DNA from: Magnaporthiopsis rhizophila
Taxonomy: Eukaryota > Ascomycota > Sordariomycetes > Magnaporthales > Magnaporthaceae
Assembly (NCBI GenBank): GCA_003049465.1
Contig: PYSS01000092.1
Span: 101,429-165,428, forward strand
Direction of reading: 5' to 3'
DNA: 64,000 bases
The notes below the pieces were generated by a model. It was not told where the DNA came from and did not search any database. It worked only from the letters and a program-made list of their open reading frames with translations. How positions within the stretch are numbered: position 1 is the stretch's first letter; every line of letters begins with the position of its first letter. Positions 53,034-64,000 of the stretch are shown in pieces. A program made the position numbers and the translations under genes.

Positions 53034-53946
53034 ATGCTAGCTGACAAGACTGAGACGGACCGTCTCCTTACTGGCGACATAGCATGCATAGTCTACGGCG
53101 TGGGCTACGGCGCAGACTGGCTGGTGTGGCATTGCCAGCAGGCCGACGTCTAGCGCTACCGCCATCATCATCACCACAGCCACCACCACCAGAGACGGCA
53201 GCAACAGCAGCAACAGCAGCAACAGCAGCAACAGCAGCAACAGCCGCTCCCGCCCGGCTCTGTGTCTACATCTCATCCTCATCCTCGTTCCCCTCCGACT
53301 CCAAGTCCCCCGCAACATAGAACGAACGGCGGCTTCGGCGCCGACGACCGCCATGGCCCAGCGCGCGGCCTGCGATACAGACGAGGTGGAGTCCACCTGG
53401 GATGCTAGGGGTGCGTCCAGCCTCGCATCTACCCAGCTGGTTAGCATTGGCCTGCGGAGGCGTTCTGCAGAGCCTCCTCACGCTTCTGAGTGCTCCTTGA
53501 GTTTGGTCACGACTTGGACCGTGTGAGTTCCGGTACGACGCAGCGCGCTCTTGGAAACTGCTGTTTTTAACAAGTTTGCCACCGTCCGTGAGGCCGAACA
53601 CTAGCTGCAGAACCGGCTCGTCCTCGTCGCCTCGCACGGCAGCTCCTCCGGCCACTGATTCCCGCTCATGACCACCAGGGCCAAGTGGTGGAGGGGGGAA
53701 TGCAGGCGAGAAGAAGAGGAAGCGCGGGCGAGGCCCATGGCCGGCAGCAGCAGCAGCAGCAGCGGTGGTGGTGCTTGCGACTGTGCTGATGACGGGCAGA
53801 GGCAGCAGAGGCAGCAGAGGCGGCAGCGCCAAGAGTCCACAGCCGTGGCACCTCACAACGGCAACGACAGCAGGCCCGGCATGATCATCGAGAAGACGGG
53901 CGAGGTGCTGCACAGCGGACGGGTCGCCAAGGCGGGACGGCACTGA
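53034..53946 (+). other. Possible broken or multi-exon Gln/His-rich gene
   Basis: From ATG 53034 a frame reads MLADKTETDRLLTGDIAC, VYGVGYGADWLVWHCQQ and meets TAG at 53151. The same frame continues beyond the stop with a His run, about fourteen Gln (CAG/CAA at 53193-53245), then Pro/Ser-rich sequence to a stop near 53406. Farther on, a frame from ATG 53668 ends RPGMIIEKTGEVLHSGRVAK with stop at 53946 and also has Ser and Gln runs. These may be exons of one gene, a decayed gene, or chance open frames in trinucleotide-repeat DNA. No family is recognised. Confidence 0.25.
53196..53246 (+). repeat. CAG/CAA trinucleotide repeat
   Basis: About five tandem copies of the 9-mer CAGCAACAG or its phase variants. 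A second, shorter CAG tract lies at about 53746-53762. Confidence 0.85.
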
Positions 53947-54213
53947 CTGTATAGCCAGGGAGGCTTTGTCACATCGTCCTCGAACTTGTATGCTATGCAG
54001 CACGACAAGAGAAAGGTTTCGAGTCCATATCAACATATCGTAACCGCGCAGGGACCGAGGTAGAAGAGAAAAGAAAACATCTAATATGTATATGCCTCTC
54101 CAGCTAAACATTGCCCATGGACAAAAACAACAATGGGATACAGGGAAGCTACATATGTACAGTGAAGAAAAGGGCAGCTCTTTGCAAACCCTCAGACAAA
54201 AGACACTTTATCC

Positions 54214-57200
54214 CTACAGACACTGCGAGTAGTGGGCGTTCTGGAAAGTGCACTTGTACGGCGCGGCGCACTGGAAGCTGCCCGTGTGGCTCTGGCCTCC
54301 GCACTGGGCGTACCGCGGCTGGGGCGAGGCGGGCGCCAGGGCCAGCACGCGCTCGGCCGCCCTCTCGGACGCCACGACGATGTAGGCCGACGGGTTGGTG
54401 GCCACCATGCCCGGGAAGATGCTCGCGTCCACGACGAACAGGTTGTCGGTGCCGTAGACCTTTGTGTTGACGTCCACCACGGCCGTGCCGCCGGTGCGGC
54501 CGTCGTCGGTGCCGAGTTTGTTTGTGCCTGTGACGAGTGAGGAGGTTTTTGTTAGCTTTTGCTTGTTGCTGGTAGCCTGGTGACAGAAGTAGTGCTTGCT
54601 TGCTTACCCATCCAGTGGTTGGCGCGGCGGTTGGTGTAGGAGACAAGCATCTGCGTGGAATCATCCTCTTGCGTTAATTGATCCAATGTACACCAAAAAC
54701 AAACACTTGGAGGGGACCTCACGTTATTGACATAGTCGGCGGCGGTAATGTTCGGCGCCGGGAACAGCCACTCGATGCCCGCCGTCTTCTTGAGCGCGTT
54801 CTGCACGTTGACGAGGCCCTGGATGACGGCGGCCTTGTCCTCAGCCGTGCGGAGGTACGGCACCGTCGACACGACCGTCACCAGGCCCGATGTGATGCTC
54901 ATCTGGCCCCGCGACGTCATGCCCCTGCCGAGGTACTGGCTCATAGTCATTGTCTCTGTGATGTGGTGGGCAGTGTGGTCAGCAGCCGTGTGCCTTTTTT
55001 TTGATTTCTGATTTCAACCACCCTCGCCTGCTTCTTTTCTCTTTCTTCACTTACTCCCATTGGGGGCGCCCAGGCTACCCTCGACACGTGCTGTCCACTG
55101 GAGCTGCCTGACCTTCCCGTCCGAGCCGCGGATCTCGTCAAAGAACCTACAGAGATTTCACAAGAATTAGTCGATGGGAACCAGATCGTGAATTGGGGCG
55201 ACAAACACTTACAGAGGTCCGATGTTGGGAGCGGCTTGGGCGAGGATGCCCGAGCGCTTGTCTTTGGTTCCACCGAGTCAGTTTGAAAAGCTCTATGGCC
55301 AGGATACCCGAAGTAATCGTAGAGATGGGCAAAGGGAAGGTGCATTGGGGGAGTTGAGGGAGGGCTCAAAGGAGGGGAGGTCTTATGGGGCGCACGGGCC
55401 ACTATTTTGATATCGCACGGGCCAACACAAAGAGAGAACTTACTGAGATACATGGACTTGTCCGTCTCGTTGGGCGTCGTCCACGCATCGTAAAAGTTGT
55501 AGAACTCGACGTTAGGGTGGGAGATGACGGTGTCGGTCTATAAACAAAACAAGAGCATGGTCAGCTGCATCTGCACGACAAACAGTACGTACACCCCTAT
55601 TCACAAGCAGGAGCTGGGCACCCACATTGACGTGATCGAGAAGGTTGTTTCCCACAGGCAGCGAGATCCACGACGAGTTGGAAATCATGGTAGCGCCGTC
55701 GCGGGGCGATGACTTGACGATCTCGAGCTGGTCCGGCCTCCCGATACCGCTCCTCATCAGCAGCTTGGCGCTGCCAAAGGTGCCCGCGGCGAGGATGACG
55801 CGCCCGCTGCCCGGCGTGAGCTGGACGGTGCCGACGTAGCCGCCGTTGCGGAACGCCTCAACCTCGAGACCCGTGGCGTGCCCGCCCTCGCGCACGACGC
55901 GGCGAACGGCCGTGTTGGTCCAGAGCTTGAAGTTGGACCGGGTGCTGGCCGTGGCCAGGTACGTCGCCAGGGGCCCGCCGCGCTCACCCTTAGAGTACAT
56001 GAAGGGCCCAGGCATGACGGTCCGGTTCTTCCTCTCGGGCGCGCTCAAGGCGCTGACCTCGGACCAGCCGCCCGACTTGAGTCCGCCAGCGAGCGCATCA
56101 AATCCCTGGTGCAGGTAGCGCTTCCCGTCCTGCGAGGGGGTGTCGGTTCCCGGAATACGGCTGAACACGCGGTTTGTGGCGCCCGCTACGTCCGAGGCCT
56201 TCCAGCCTGACGGGAAGTTTTCGTCCCAGTCTTTGGAGTAGGGCTGTAGTGGATGAGAAAAAGGGATAGTATCCCCCTTGTCAGTTTTCCGTTTACCCCC
56301 AGGCTTTAGTGGGCTTTTCGGTTTCCCCTTGGCTTGTCTTGTCTTACCTTCCACCAGAGTCCTGCATTCACCGCAGTGCCTCCGCCGAGAACACAGCCGG
56401 CCATCTGGTCAGTGTCGTCGCAGGCAATGCCGTTCGAGTCGACCCAGATCTGGTTGCACAAACCCGGGACGTCGAAGCGTGTGAGGCCGGTGCCCTCGAG
56501 CCAGGCCGGCCCCAGCTTGCCGCCCCATCGTCCAGTAGATGGCGGGCCCTTCTCAATGAGGAGGACCGATTTGCCGGCCTCGCTCAGCTTGTCGGCGATG
56601 GGGATGCCACCGGCACCGGCACCGACGACGACGTAGTCGTACGTGACGCCAGTGGGGACGGGGGTCGAGATGATCTGCGTAGCCGTGGCCGAGGCGCACG
56701 AGCCCGTCACCGTCTTGGTCGCCTTGGCGGCCCACTCGGTGTACGACGGGTTCGCGACGGAGCCGTCCAGGGAGGCGGGGTACAGGTTCATGCCGTTGTC
56801 GTGCTGCTGGATGACGACCCGCGCGGGGCACTCGGGGTTCTTGACGGGCGTCTTGGCCTGGGCCCAGCCGAGCAGCATGAAGGCCGTGCTGGTCTTGGGC
56901 CCGCCAACGGCGCCGTTGTGGTTCCACGAGAGGCAGTTCTGGCAGCGAAAGACGAGGGAGTAGTGCGTATCGTTCATCTTGGACGAGATCTGCGTGAGCT
57001 TGGCGTCGCCCGTGTATAGATCCGGCACCGTGTACGAGGTGGCGAACTGGAACGACGTGAGAACCTCGTTTCCGTTGGGCCAGGCGACCAGGAGCAGCGA
57101 GTTGGTCATGCCGCCGCCGAGCGAGACGCCACAGTAGCCCTCGCCTTTCTTGACGGGAGTCGAGCATTCCTGATAGACGGCGGAAGAAAGTAGAGGTCAG

Positions 57201-57573
57201 CAGACTGAGCGGCGCAAGATGCATGCGACGGCAGATGCACGAACCAAGTATCCAATGAACTCGGTTGCGTCAACAGTCAGAGCATTAGACGGCAGAGCCA
57301 CACCAAAGGTGTAGCCGCCCAGGCTCTTAGACCCGTAGCCCTCGCCCTGGGTTGGCGCATTTTCAGCAGACCAAGTGTTGAACACGATCCCAGAGTCGGG
57401 CTCCGTCCAGACCGTTGGGTTAGGGCCCTGGGCTGCGGCGAAGCGCAGGTCTGATATGCAGGAAGCGTCAGAGAACGGACCAGGCACGTCAGTTCAAGAC
57501 CAGAGGTAGCTAGCCGCGACTTACAGGGCGCCACGGCCAGAAGCGAGGCGAAGAATGAACGTGGGCTCGTCAT
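54214..57573 (-). CDS. CDH: Cellobiose dehydrogenase with C-terminal CBM1
   Basis: Secreted flavocytochrome that oxidises cellobiose to the lactone and passes electrons to lytic polysaccharide monooxygenases. Ten exons, 839 residues: 57525-57573, 57245-57450, 56348-57169, 55626-56243, 55444-55537, 55213-55261, 55055-55146, 54723-54955, 54608-54650 and 54214-54527. A signal peptide MTSPRSFFASLLAVAPYLRF leads into the heme b cytochrome domain; likely ligands are Met in GGGMTNSLLLVAWP and His in VVIQQHDNGMN. A linker precedes the GMC flavodehydrogenase, with FAD motif VVVGAGAGGIPIADKLSEAG and active-site His in RRANHWMG and Asn in VATNPSAYIVV. The C-terminus YAQCGGQSHTGSFQC ... NAHYSQCL is a family 1 cellulose-binding module. 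This fits ascomycete class II CDH. The CreA-like word GCGGGG at 57647 may reflect carbon repression (inference). Confidence 0.95.
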
Positions 57574-59678
57574 AGTGACAAAGCCAAGGATACAGCCAGG
57601 GACGGGATCCTGTTCTGTTCTTCTTGCAGCTGAGCACGAGAGCCTGGCGGGGAGGATGCTCTGGCGAGAGCGCGAGTAAAAGGGCCAGCAAAGAGCACAG
57701 CGAGGCGGCCGACCTATAAAGCCAGATCTAGATCATGGTGGTCTCGGCGGGAGGGTGGGCGCCACCGTGCCGAACGGCTTACAATGGTGCCATGGAAATT
57801 TTCAATTACATGGTCAGCGGATCACGGGAGGCGCGGCCGGGCGTGAAGTTGCAGTGGCCAGCACCGGCGGGCAGGGACTGGTGGGGAGGATTTCGTAAAA
57901 CGCCGGCTCTGGTAGGTGGAAAATGGGAAAGTGGCATCAGGAGCTCAGGAGGCAGTCCTTCGCGGGAAGGCGCGTTCCCAGGGAAGGGAACCAGGCCCGG
58001 GCAGGCTCAACGCTCCGTATCTGGTGTCACGGTGGCACCGCGCCGACATGACCCTCTTATTAGGATTTGAGCTCATGTGTGACTAGCAGCTTCCTAACCA
58101 GGTTCCGAGGAAATCGGGCAGGGGTGGGGGTGGGTGGGTGGTGGTGGTGGTGGCAGTCGCTGTCAGTCGGAAGCCGGGCTGCTCCCTCCCGTTGCAGAAG
58201 CCTGGGTTCCGCAGCCAGGCGGAAGGCGGCTCACACGCCATACGGAAAGTAAAGCAAGAGCGACCACGGGGTGGAGAGTCTGACGCCGACATTGGCAGAG
58301 TGAGTGTGGCAAACAGCGAGAGGAGGATCCCACGGATTTCTTCAAAGCATGAGAATAAACAATAAAACAAACGATAAAGGCATCAACACAAAACCGCCCA
58401 GTATTCGCCCAGCCAGACACCCTGAGTCGATTAAAATTGCAGGCGGTGTTCAAATCGGACCGGCCGAGCTTGCGGTCAAGATCCTGCATTAAAGTCAAAT
58501 ATCCCCTCGCGATTTGGCTTCCACGTCTGTGCGGGGCAGTTTTAGGTTGGATTAGTGGACGGTGAGATTCATGGAGAGGATGCAAGCGCTAGGGAGGTCC
58601 TGCTGGTCTGGCCATAGGTAGCGACAACGGCCTTTTCGCGACGCGGCCCAAGAACACAAAAAAGCCCCAATGGAATACCAAGAACCCGTTTTGGAAAAAT
58701 GCGCCGGCACAGCGCGAGCCCGCCGCGTGGGTTGCAGTAACACCCCCCACAGCTCCCGGGCCCAATCGCCCGGCTTTCCGGAGCCTTTCCCGAAGCGTGC
58801 AGATTCGCTAGCGGCGGTGCTGTTCCGTTAGCCTTAGTGGTAAGTCGGCGCCGGGGTGGGTGCGACAGCAGCCAGGCCAGCCACGTCCGCTTGTGTCCCC
58901 GCACGTCTCCAGCTCGTGGCCCTGGGAAGTTCCATGGCTTACGAAGGCTGATAAAAGGGAGAGGAGAACAGCAAGATCGAGACAGGCCCTGCAGGGGCAA
59001 CATCCATCGCATCTCACTCCACTCTTTCTTGCGTCTGGGCCGCCTGGCCGCATATCAACCGGGGCGGTGACGGGCTAGCGCGGTATATGAGATCGATCTG
59101 TAGTCGCCATAGTCGCACCGCAGGGAGAGCTTATTCGCTAAACGCCTGTCATAACCGGCCCGACGATGCTGCCGTTGCTTCCACGAGCTGACGGAATATG
59201 GTGTCACAACAGCGAGGCATCCTTTTAATGAACTGGGACCTTTGACAGGGCTGTCCGCTCTAAAAATGGATGCATTATTAAATCCTATTAATGCAGGAAA
59301 CCAGCAGTAGGTGCTCACAGGACTGAGATCTGTCCAGGCGATCAGTAAGTCAATACTTTATCCAACACTGGTTCACAAAGTGGCTGCTGTTAGCCAAACA
59401 AACCGCCTGCCTCGTATAGATGAATGAAGAAACACTTGGACAGCGGCATTTGAATCCACTTTTTTATACGTCACCAGCTGATGCAAGCACGTTTTTCGCC
59501 CGCAAGCCAATCAGGGGCCGTCATCGCTTTACACATGCCGTGAATCAATCAAACCCCGCGCCGGTGAGGCAGTGGTAGAAAACGAGAGCACCTCAAAGCT
59601 TCTGGGCCGTCTTAATTCATCTTGGCGAACACTTCAAAATCCCACCTTCACCCTCAGCACCAGACCACAAGCTCAAAA
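57574..59678. other. Divergent intergenic region, CDH and acireductone dioxygenase
   Basis: A 2.1-kb spacer with both promoters. From about 59070 it becomes more AT-rich. I see no coding exon or RNA gene. A GT/GGT repeat (GGGTGGGTGGTGGTGG) lies at 58128-58152. Confidence 0.45.
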
Positions 59679-60346
59679 ATGAAGGCATATCTTTACGACA
59701 ACCTGCCAGTAAGTCACGGCCTGCCCCTCCAACAACCTGAAGCATACGACCGCAAGCGAAGCTAATAAAATCAAACCACAGGGCGACCAGCGTCTCCCCC
59801 ACGACTCAGGCTCCACCGTCTCGCTCGACGACCTGAGCCGGATCGGCGTCGTGTACCACCACATCGACAGCATGGAGGGCGTAGACGCGCTGGCGACGGA
59901 GCGCAGCTACCGCAACCGGGACGAGGTAGTGGTGTCCCCGGGCAGCATGGGCGACGCTTACGAGGCCAAGGTCCGCACGTTTTTCCACGAGCACCTGCAC
60001 GAGGACGAGGAGATCCGGTACGTGCGCGACGGCCGCGGCTACTTTGACGTGCGCGACCGAGACGACCGCTGGATCCGCATCCGCGTCGAGAAGGACGACC
60101 TGCTCATCCTGCCGGCGGGGATATACCACCGCTTCACTACCGATGAGGGGGACGTATGTTTCTGTTCATTCCCCTCTCCCGTCTTCCGTTCCCCGAACAA
60201 CCCTGGAACTGGATTCTGACCGCACGCAGTACATCCATGCCATGCGCCTGTTCAAGGAGGAGCCCAAGTGGACTCCGCTGAACCGCGGCCCCGAGCTGGA
60301 CGCCAACCGGTTCCGGAAAGAGTACACCGAGACCTTCCTTACCTGA
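59679..60346 (+). CDS. ADI1: Acireductone dioxygenase (methionine salvage)
   Basis: Cupin-fold metal enzyme that oxidises the acireductone of the methionine salvage pathway to the 2-keto acid precursor of methionine. Exons 59679-59708, 59782-60153 and 60230-60346 give 172 residues, the usual length. The first exon encodes only MKAYLYDNLP. Metal ligands are visible in FFHEHLHEDEEIRYV (His, His, Glu) and in the later GIYHRFTTD (His). The C-terminus has HAMRLFKEEPKWTPLNR, typical of the family. Iron- and nickel-bound forms give different products, which the sequence cannot tell apart. Intron 1 has a GCTAAT branch point. Identification is firm. Confidence 0.95.
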
Positions 60347-60787
60347 TCTGGATCACGGTCTTGTTTGAATAACGTTGTGTGCTGTTAACCTGTTTATATT
60401 GGTTCGCCATGTCGGCCGTTGGTGAAATCGTGATTTTTGTTCTCTCGGCCACACATCGCCAGATTCACATGGCAGGTTCCCAAGTCGTAGGTATTGCTAC
60501 AAAGTGACTCTGATATTGTTGGTTCGCGTCGTGCTCAGCTTTTATCTCTTCGATATGGCCGCACTTCTCACGAGTCCTATCAAGCCCTCCAGCAGTGTGT
60601 CCGACCCAGGCTGTCCCTCCGACTCCAAGTCAACGCCCAAGTAAATGCTGTGTGAGTGAAAGTTTACAACCGTTCAAACGGGAAAAGAGGAAATGGGGAG
60701 AAGCGCCATCTAAGAATATAGCAGAAACAAACAACCGTTGATTTACTGTAATGCAATGAAACGAGTGAACATCACGAAAACGCAAAT
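60347..60787. other. Convergent 3' flanks
   Basis: Spacer of 440 bases between the acireductone dioxygenase and derlin stop codons, AT-richer than the genes. Nothing else is seen. Confidence 0.5.
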
Positions 60788-61604
60788 CTAGAGGGCCGGC
60801 ACTGGAGGCTGCTGCTGCTCCTGACGTGGCGGCACATCAATGGGCGTCTCCTCGCGAACGTCGGCCTCGAACAGGCGTCTCCAAAAGGCAGGCGGGTCGA
60901 GCGGGCGCTGGCCGCCGTGGAGGGGCGGGTAGACGTCCGCGAAAAAGTACCACACGTGGCCGATGATGACGCCCATGATCTCGTCCTTGGGCACCGCGCC
61001 CTGCAGCAGGCTGAAGCCCATGAGGACCCAGGGCAGGTACGGGGCCGTGAAGACGAGCAGGCCCAGGAAGCTGAGGCGCACGTTGGGGTTGCGGCGCGAC
61101 CAGATGTAGACGAGCGTCGACGAGAGCGAGTGCGCGAGGAACGGCATCGAGACGAAGGGCGACGCCACGATGAGGCACGTCGTCGCGTACAGGAGCAGCC
61201 ACGAGAAGTGCGCCGATCGGCCCGAAGACTCTTCAAGCAGGCGACAATATCGCTGCATAAAGTATACATGGAACAAGAGGTCGAGCGAGAAGGGGCCGAA
61301 GTAGAGGAAAGTGGTCAGGAGTCGCCAATACTGTGGTGGGATAAATCAGCAAAAAAATATTGGGCAGAAGAAACTCGCCCGCTTTCTAGATTCTTACCTG
61401 GCTGTTGACCCAGACGGACCGAAAGCTGTAAAACAGCTGGAATGGGTTGAGCATCTTGGCCTGGACCAGGAGGCTGGTGGCGACGGTCGCCGTGGTCCAC
61501 CACCTTGTGCAGACAGGCATCTCCCAGAACCACTCCTCCAGCGGGAACCTGCCGTTGTTCCCCATTATCTGGTTCATTTGCTGGTTCATCTGGTCCATCG
61601 CCAT
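60788..61604 (-). CDS. Derlin (DER1 family), ER-associated degradation
   Basis: Rhomboid-fold pseudoprotease of the ER membrane that helps retrotranslocate misfolded proteins. Exons 61398-61604 and 60788-61330 give 249 residues. The N-terminus MAMDQMNQQMNQIMGNNG is Met/Gln/Asn-rich and precedes EEWFWEMPVCTRWWTTAT, the typical derlin opening. Hydrophobic helices include HFSWLLLYATTCLIVASPF and LSFLGLLVFTAPYLPWVLMG. The family-typical GHVWYFFADVYPPLHGGQRP lies near residue 205. The tail ends in Gln/Pro-rich sequence. The rhomboid catalytic Ser/His pair is not expected in derlins. Whether it corresponds to DER1 or DFM1 is unclear; no SHP box is obvious at the C-terminus. Confidence 0.93.
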
Positions 61605-62695
61605 GGTGGGCGGCGCGGGGCTCCCGGAGGAGGCTTGGCGGTCGGTGTGGGAGTCGATGCAAGGAAAAGAGTAAAGGGCGTCGAGGTTCAGCCGGAGGCT
61701 GCGGCTGCGTCAGGTGGAAAGGCGGCAGGACAAACAAGTGAATAAGTCGCGCAAGGAAAGCGTATGATTGTTGGTTGATCGTATGCTGGCGGTCTAGCGA
61801 GCGAGCGGTGCTGAAATGTGTGCGCCGCGAGCTGTCTGTCGCACTGCGTCTGCGCCTGCGGGGAATGTGCTGGAAGGAGCGGCAGAGCAAGAGGGCGGGC
61901 CGCAGTTGTACAAAGGGTGGTGATGCGCCCGCTCGTTTCTCCGCTAATTGCAGCGCCTTCTCTAGTTGTTCGTGACTTCGTTCAAATCATAAAGTGTGGG
62001 CGTTGTTAATTTGTCGAGAAGAAAGTGGCTTGCGGGATATAGAAGAGACAGGTACGCCGTTGTTGCGACCTCAGCCCATTGACAGTTCCGTCAAGCCGGG
62101 TGGTCATGATGTCGATGTGGCCTTTCGGCCGCCCGTCATAAACGCATAAACGGGCTGTGACGGAACACGCCCCCGAACCCGCGGGTGGGTCATCCCAGAC
62201 AGCTTAAGTGGGCCGACCCCACGCTCTCTGGCAGCGTGTTCTGCATTGGGGCGTACCCACCAGCCACTGGTCGGATTGGGCCTATGCGCCACAGGCGATG
62301 CGTCCACCCAGCAACGCGAAACGGGCGCGATGGTGGGGGCTTCAATTAAAACAGGCCGCTGGGTCGCGTGTCGTCGCGTTCCAGCCCCCCAAATTTCGAG
62401 GTCGTATTCTGCTCTTAAGATAGGCTGCATACAATCGCATTCTCCAATTGCCTCGCCACGACGTCTTCTGCTGTTGATAATAGTTGGATACAGCCAGACA
62501 AGACACCATACAACGGCGATTCGGTCTAATAACTTAATCGTGCCTGCGGCGAAAGACAGCATCATCGTTCTCTTTCCTGCAGTTTCCACTCGTTCCTCGG
62601 CGCAAAAACCGTCGCCAACGAATCCCAGGCGCAACAGCAGCCGTTCTCAACCCGGACACCATCCACACCCTTCCAACACAACCACACAGCAAAAA
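61605..62695. promoter_or_regulatory. Divergent upstream region of derlin and CENP-A genes
   Basis: About 1.1 kb between two divergent start codons, containing both promoters and leaders. No gene and no specific regulatory site are recognised. The last 60 bases are A/C-rich, as in a fungal leader. Confidence 0.5.
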
Positions 62696-63215
62696 ATGCC
62701 CCTCAAGGTCGCAAAAAAGACCGTCGGCGGCAAGAGGCCATCAGCAGCTTCAAGGGCCAGCGACGTCATGCGTAAGTGTGCCTCCTCGCTGGCTGCCTAC
62801 CTAACCGCCAAAGGCTCAGGGGCCGACACATCCCTCATTACCACCGCTCGACTAACACCAACCAACAGCTGGAGACCCCGTCCCGCAAAGAAAGGCCAGG
62901 CGGTATAAGCCCGGCACGCTCGCGCTCAAGGAGATCCGGCGGTACCAGAAGAGCACGGACCTGCTGATGCGGAAGCTGCCCTTCGCCAGGCTGGTGCGCG
63001 AGGTGGCGCTGTCGATGCGCCCGGCCGACGAAGGGTTCAGGTGGCAGTCCATGGCCATCCTGGCGCTGCAGGAGGCGGCCGAGGCCTTCCTCGTGCACCT
63101 GTTTGAGGACACCAACCTGTGCGCCATCCACGCCAAGCGCGTCACCATCATGCAGAAGGACATACAGCTGGCCAGGAGAATCCGCGGGCAGTGGGGTGCC
63201 GGCGGCAGGATATAG
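62696..63215 (+). CDS. CSE4: Centromeric histone H3 variant (CENP-A/CSE4)
   Basis: H3 variant that marks centromeres and seeds kinetochores. Exons 62696-62771 and 62869-63215 give 140 residues; the intron has a CGACTAAC branch point. The N-terminal tail MPLKVAKKTVGGKRPSAASR is short and unlike canonical H3. The histone fold starts RRYKPGTLALKEIRRYQKST and continues DLLMRKLPFARLVREVALSM. Loop 1, SMRPADEGFRWQSMAIL, is longer than in H3 and has the CENP-A-type Trp. Helix 2 has ALQEAAEAFLVHLFEDTN, and the C-terminus RRIRGQWGAGGRI extends beyond the H3 end RGERA, as in Sordariomycete CENP-A. Canonical H3 is excluded by these three features. Confidence 0.94.
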
Positions 63216-63784
63216 ACTGTGGGGGATGGTCGTGTTTTCTTTTTTCAAAGTCGGAGGAGCGTGGCGTCGTGGCGTAATCGGGCGTTCATTGTTATATGTG
63301 GCTTTGGCTGGGATATGTATCATGGGATGGATTTTGTTTTTTTGGGACTTGATGCTGGAATAAGTCGATTGGCTGTAGCATTGGTGGATTTCTTCTGAAC
63401 GGCGGAGCAAAATTGTTCTCGCGCAATATTTGTATAGATAGTTGTATCGTGGACATAGACAACAAGCCGTCTTTGTGTCTTCACCTCGTCTGTGTGATGA
63501 GAGGCCCCTATTTGCGATGGCGAGTGAGCATCATATTCCCTCCCTGGGCGCTCCCTAACTCGCTAACTACCCCTTGGCACTCTCGTCACGAGAACGACGA
63601 CATAAGGCTCCCTGCTCACACAAAGGCAACGGGGTATTCGGCACAAGCATCGCACACAACCAACACGGAACCTCATCCTCTTTCATCTGATCAAATCATT
63701 CAAAGACTATCGCGGAACTTTACCGCCGCCGGAAACACATCCTTCAAGCCCTAGCCAACTACCGTAGGCGATAGCAGCGGCTTG
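63216..63784. other. Downstream flank of CENP-A, no gene seen
   Basis: Holds the CENP-A 3' UTR and spacer. No coding exon is recognised. Confidence 0.45.
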
Positions 63785-64000
63785 ATGCCTAAGTATCTCA
63801 CTGCCCCTGGTCCAGCTCCGAGGAATAAAGGCAACGACTTCCAGACCCCATCTGCAAACCCTCCCCGCGAGCCAGCTGACGAGTACCGCAGCCGTGGTCT
63901 AACGGTCACTATCATGCGTTGCCCATGTCACGCACGACTGGCGAGCCTCTCACAACGCCACGAGGTCTCGGGCAACTCCTTTCTGCCTCCTGTTCCCACC
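63785..64000 (+). CDS. Possible 5' end of a gene running off the window
   Basis: From ATG 63785 the frame MPKYLTAPGPAPRNKGNDFQ stays open to the window end (72 codons). It is Pro- and Arg-rich and matches no family I know. It could be a first exon, an exon followed by an intron within the window, or chance. Partial at the right edge. Confidence 0.25.
   Translation, partial: MPKYLTAPGPAPRNKGNDFQTPSANPPREPADEYRSRGLTVTIMRCPCHARLASLSQRHEVSGNSFLPPVPT

Noticed and set aside
63886..63975. tRNA-like sequence (GTGGTCTAACGGTC resembles an A box, with a possible TGCGT/ACGCA stem)
   Set aside because: No B box (GGTTCRANTCC) or T arm follows at the right distance, and no acceptor stem can be formed.

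Overview
This window is nuclear DNA of a filamentous ascomycete (Pezizomycotina), most likely a Sordariomycete. Genes are GC-rich with short introns (about 60-130 bp, GTRNGT donors, CTAAC-like branch points, CAG/TAG acceptors). Single-copy housekeeping genes lie on both strands, a cellobiose dehydrogenase with a cellulose-binding module points to a plant-biomass lifestyle, and PEX8 and the other proteins look Sordariomycete-like. I found no prokaryotic, viral or transposase/reverse-transcriptase coding sequence. Exon borders were read from the sequence and tested for phase; protein lengths assume those models.

Layout. 0-9 kb: ARL2 small GTPase (-, six exons including a 17-nt microexon), a 1063-residue protein with a C-terminal GNAT acetyltransferase domain (+), a homopolymer block, and S-formylglutathione hydrolase (+). 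9.5-15.2 kb: AFI1-type DENN protein (-) and a myosin-light-chain-like EF-hand protein (+, first exon is only the ATG). 17.7-24.1 kb: two J-domain proteins in a row, a TPR-J co-chaperone and SEC63. 25-28 kb: a divergent pair, RPB6 (-) and a TFIIIA-like zinc-finger protein (+). 29-37.6 kb: an unrecognised protein, a ZRT3-like zinc transporter, the EndoG-type nuclease NUC1, and the polyadenylation factor PFS2. 39-43 kb: DGAT1-type acyltransferase and STE14 methyltransferase. 43.65-47.54 kb: a 3.9-kb decayed tandem-repeat array with no convincing gene. 47.5-51.3 kb: a TMEM170-family protein (-) and PEX8 (+), divergent across a 1.1-kb region holding two further minisatellites. 51.3-54.2 kb: repeat-rich, AT-rich and gene-poor. 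54.2-57.6 kb: ten-exon cellobiose dehydrogenase (-). 59.7-64 kb: acireductone dioxygenase, a derlin, the centromeric histone CENP-A, and an open frame running off the end.

Most genes are unrelated housekeeping functions. Local functional pairings are RPB6/TFIIIA (polymerase subunit and Pol III factor from one promoter region) and TPR-J/SEC63 (Hsp70 partners). The parts least explained by known genes are the 43.65-47.54 kb array, the minisatellites before PEX8, the long open frame with a membrane segment after the TPR-J stop codon, and the 51.3-54.2 kb region.
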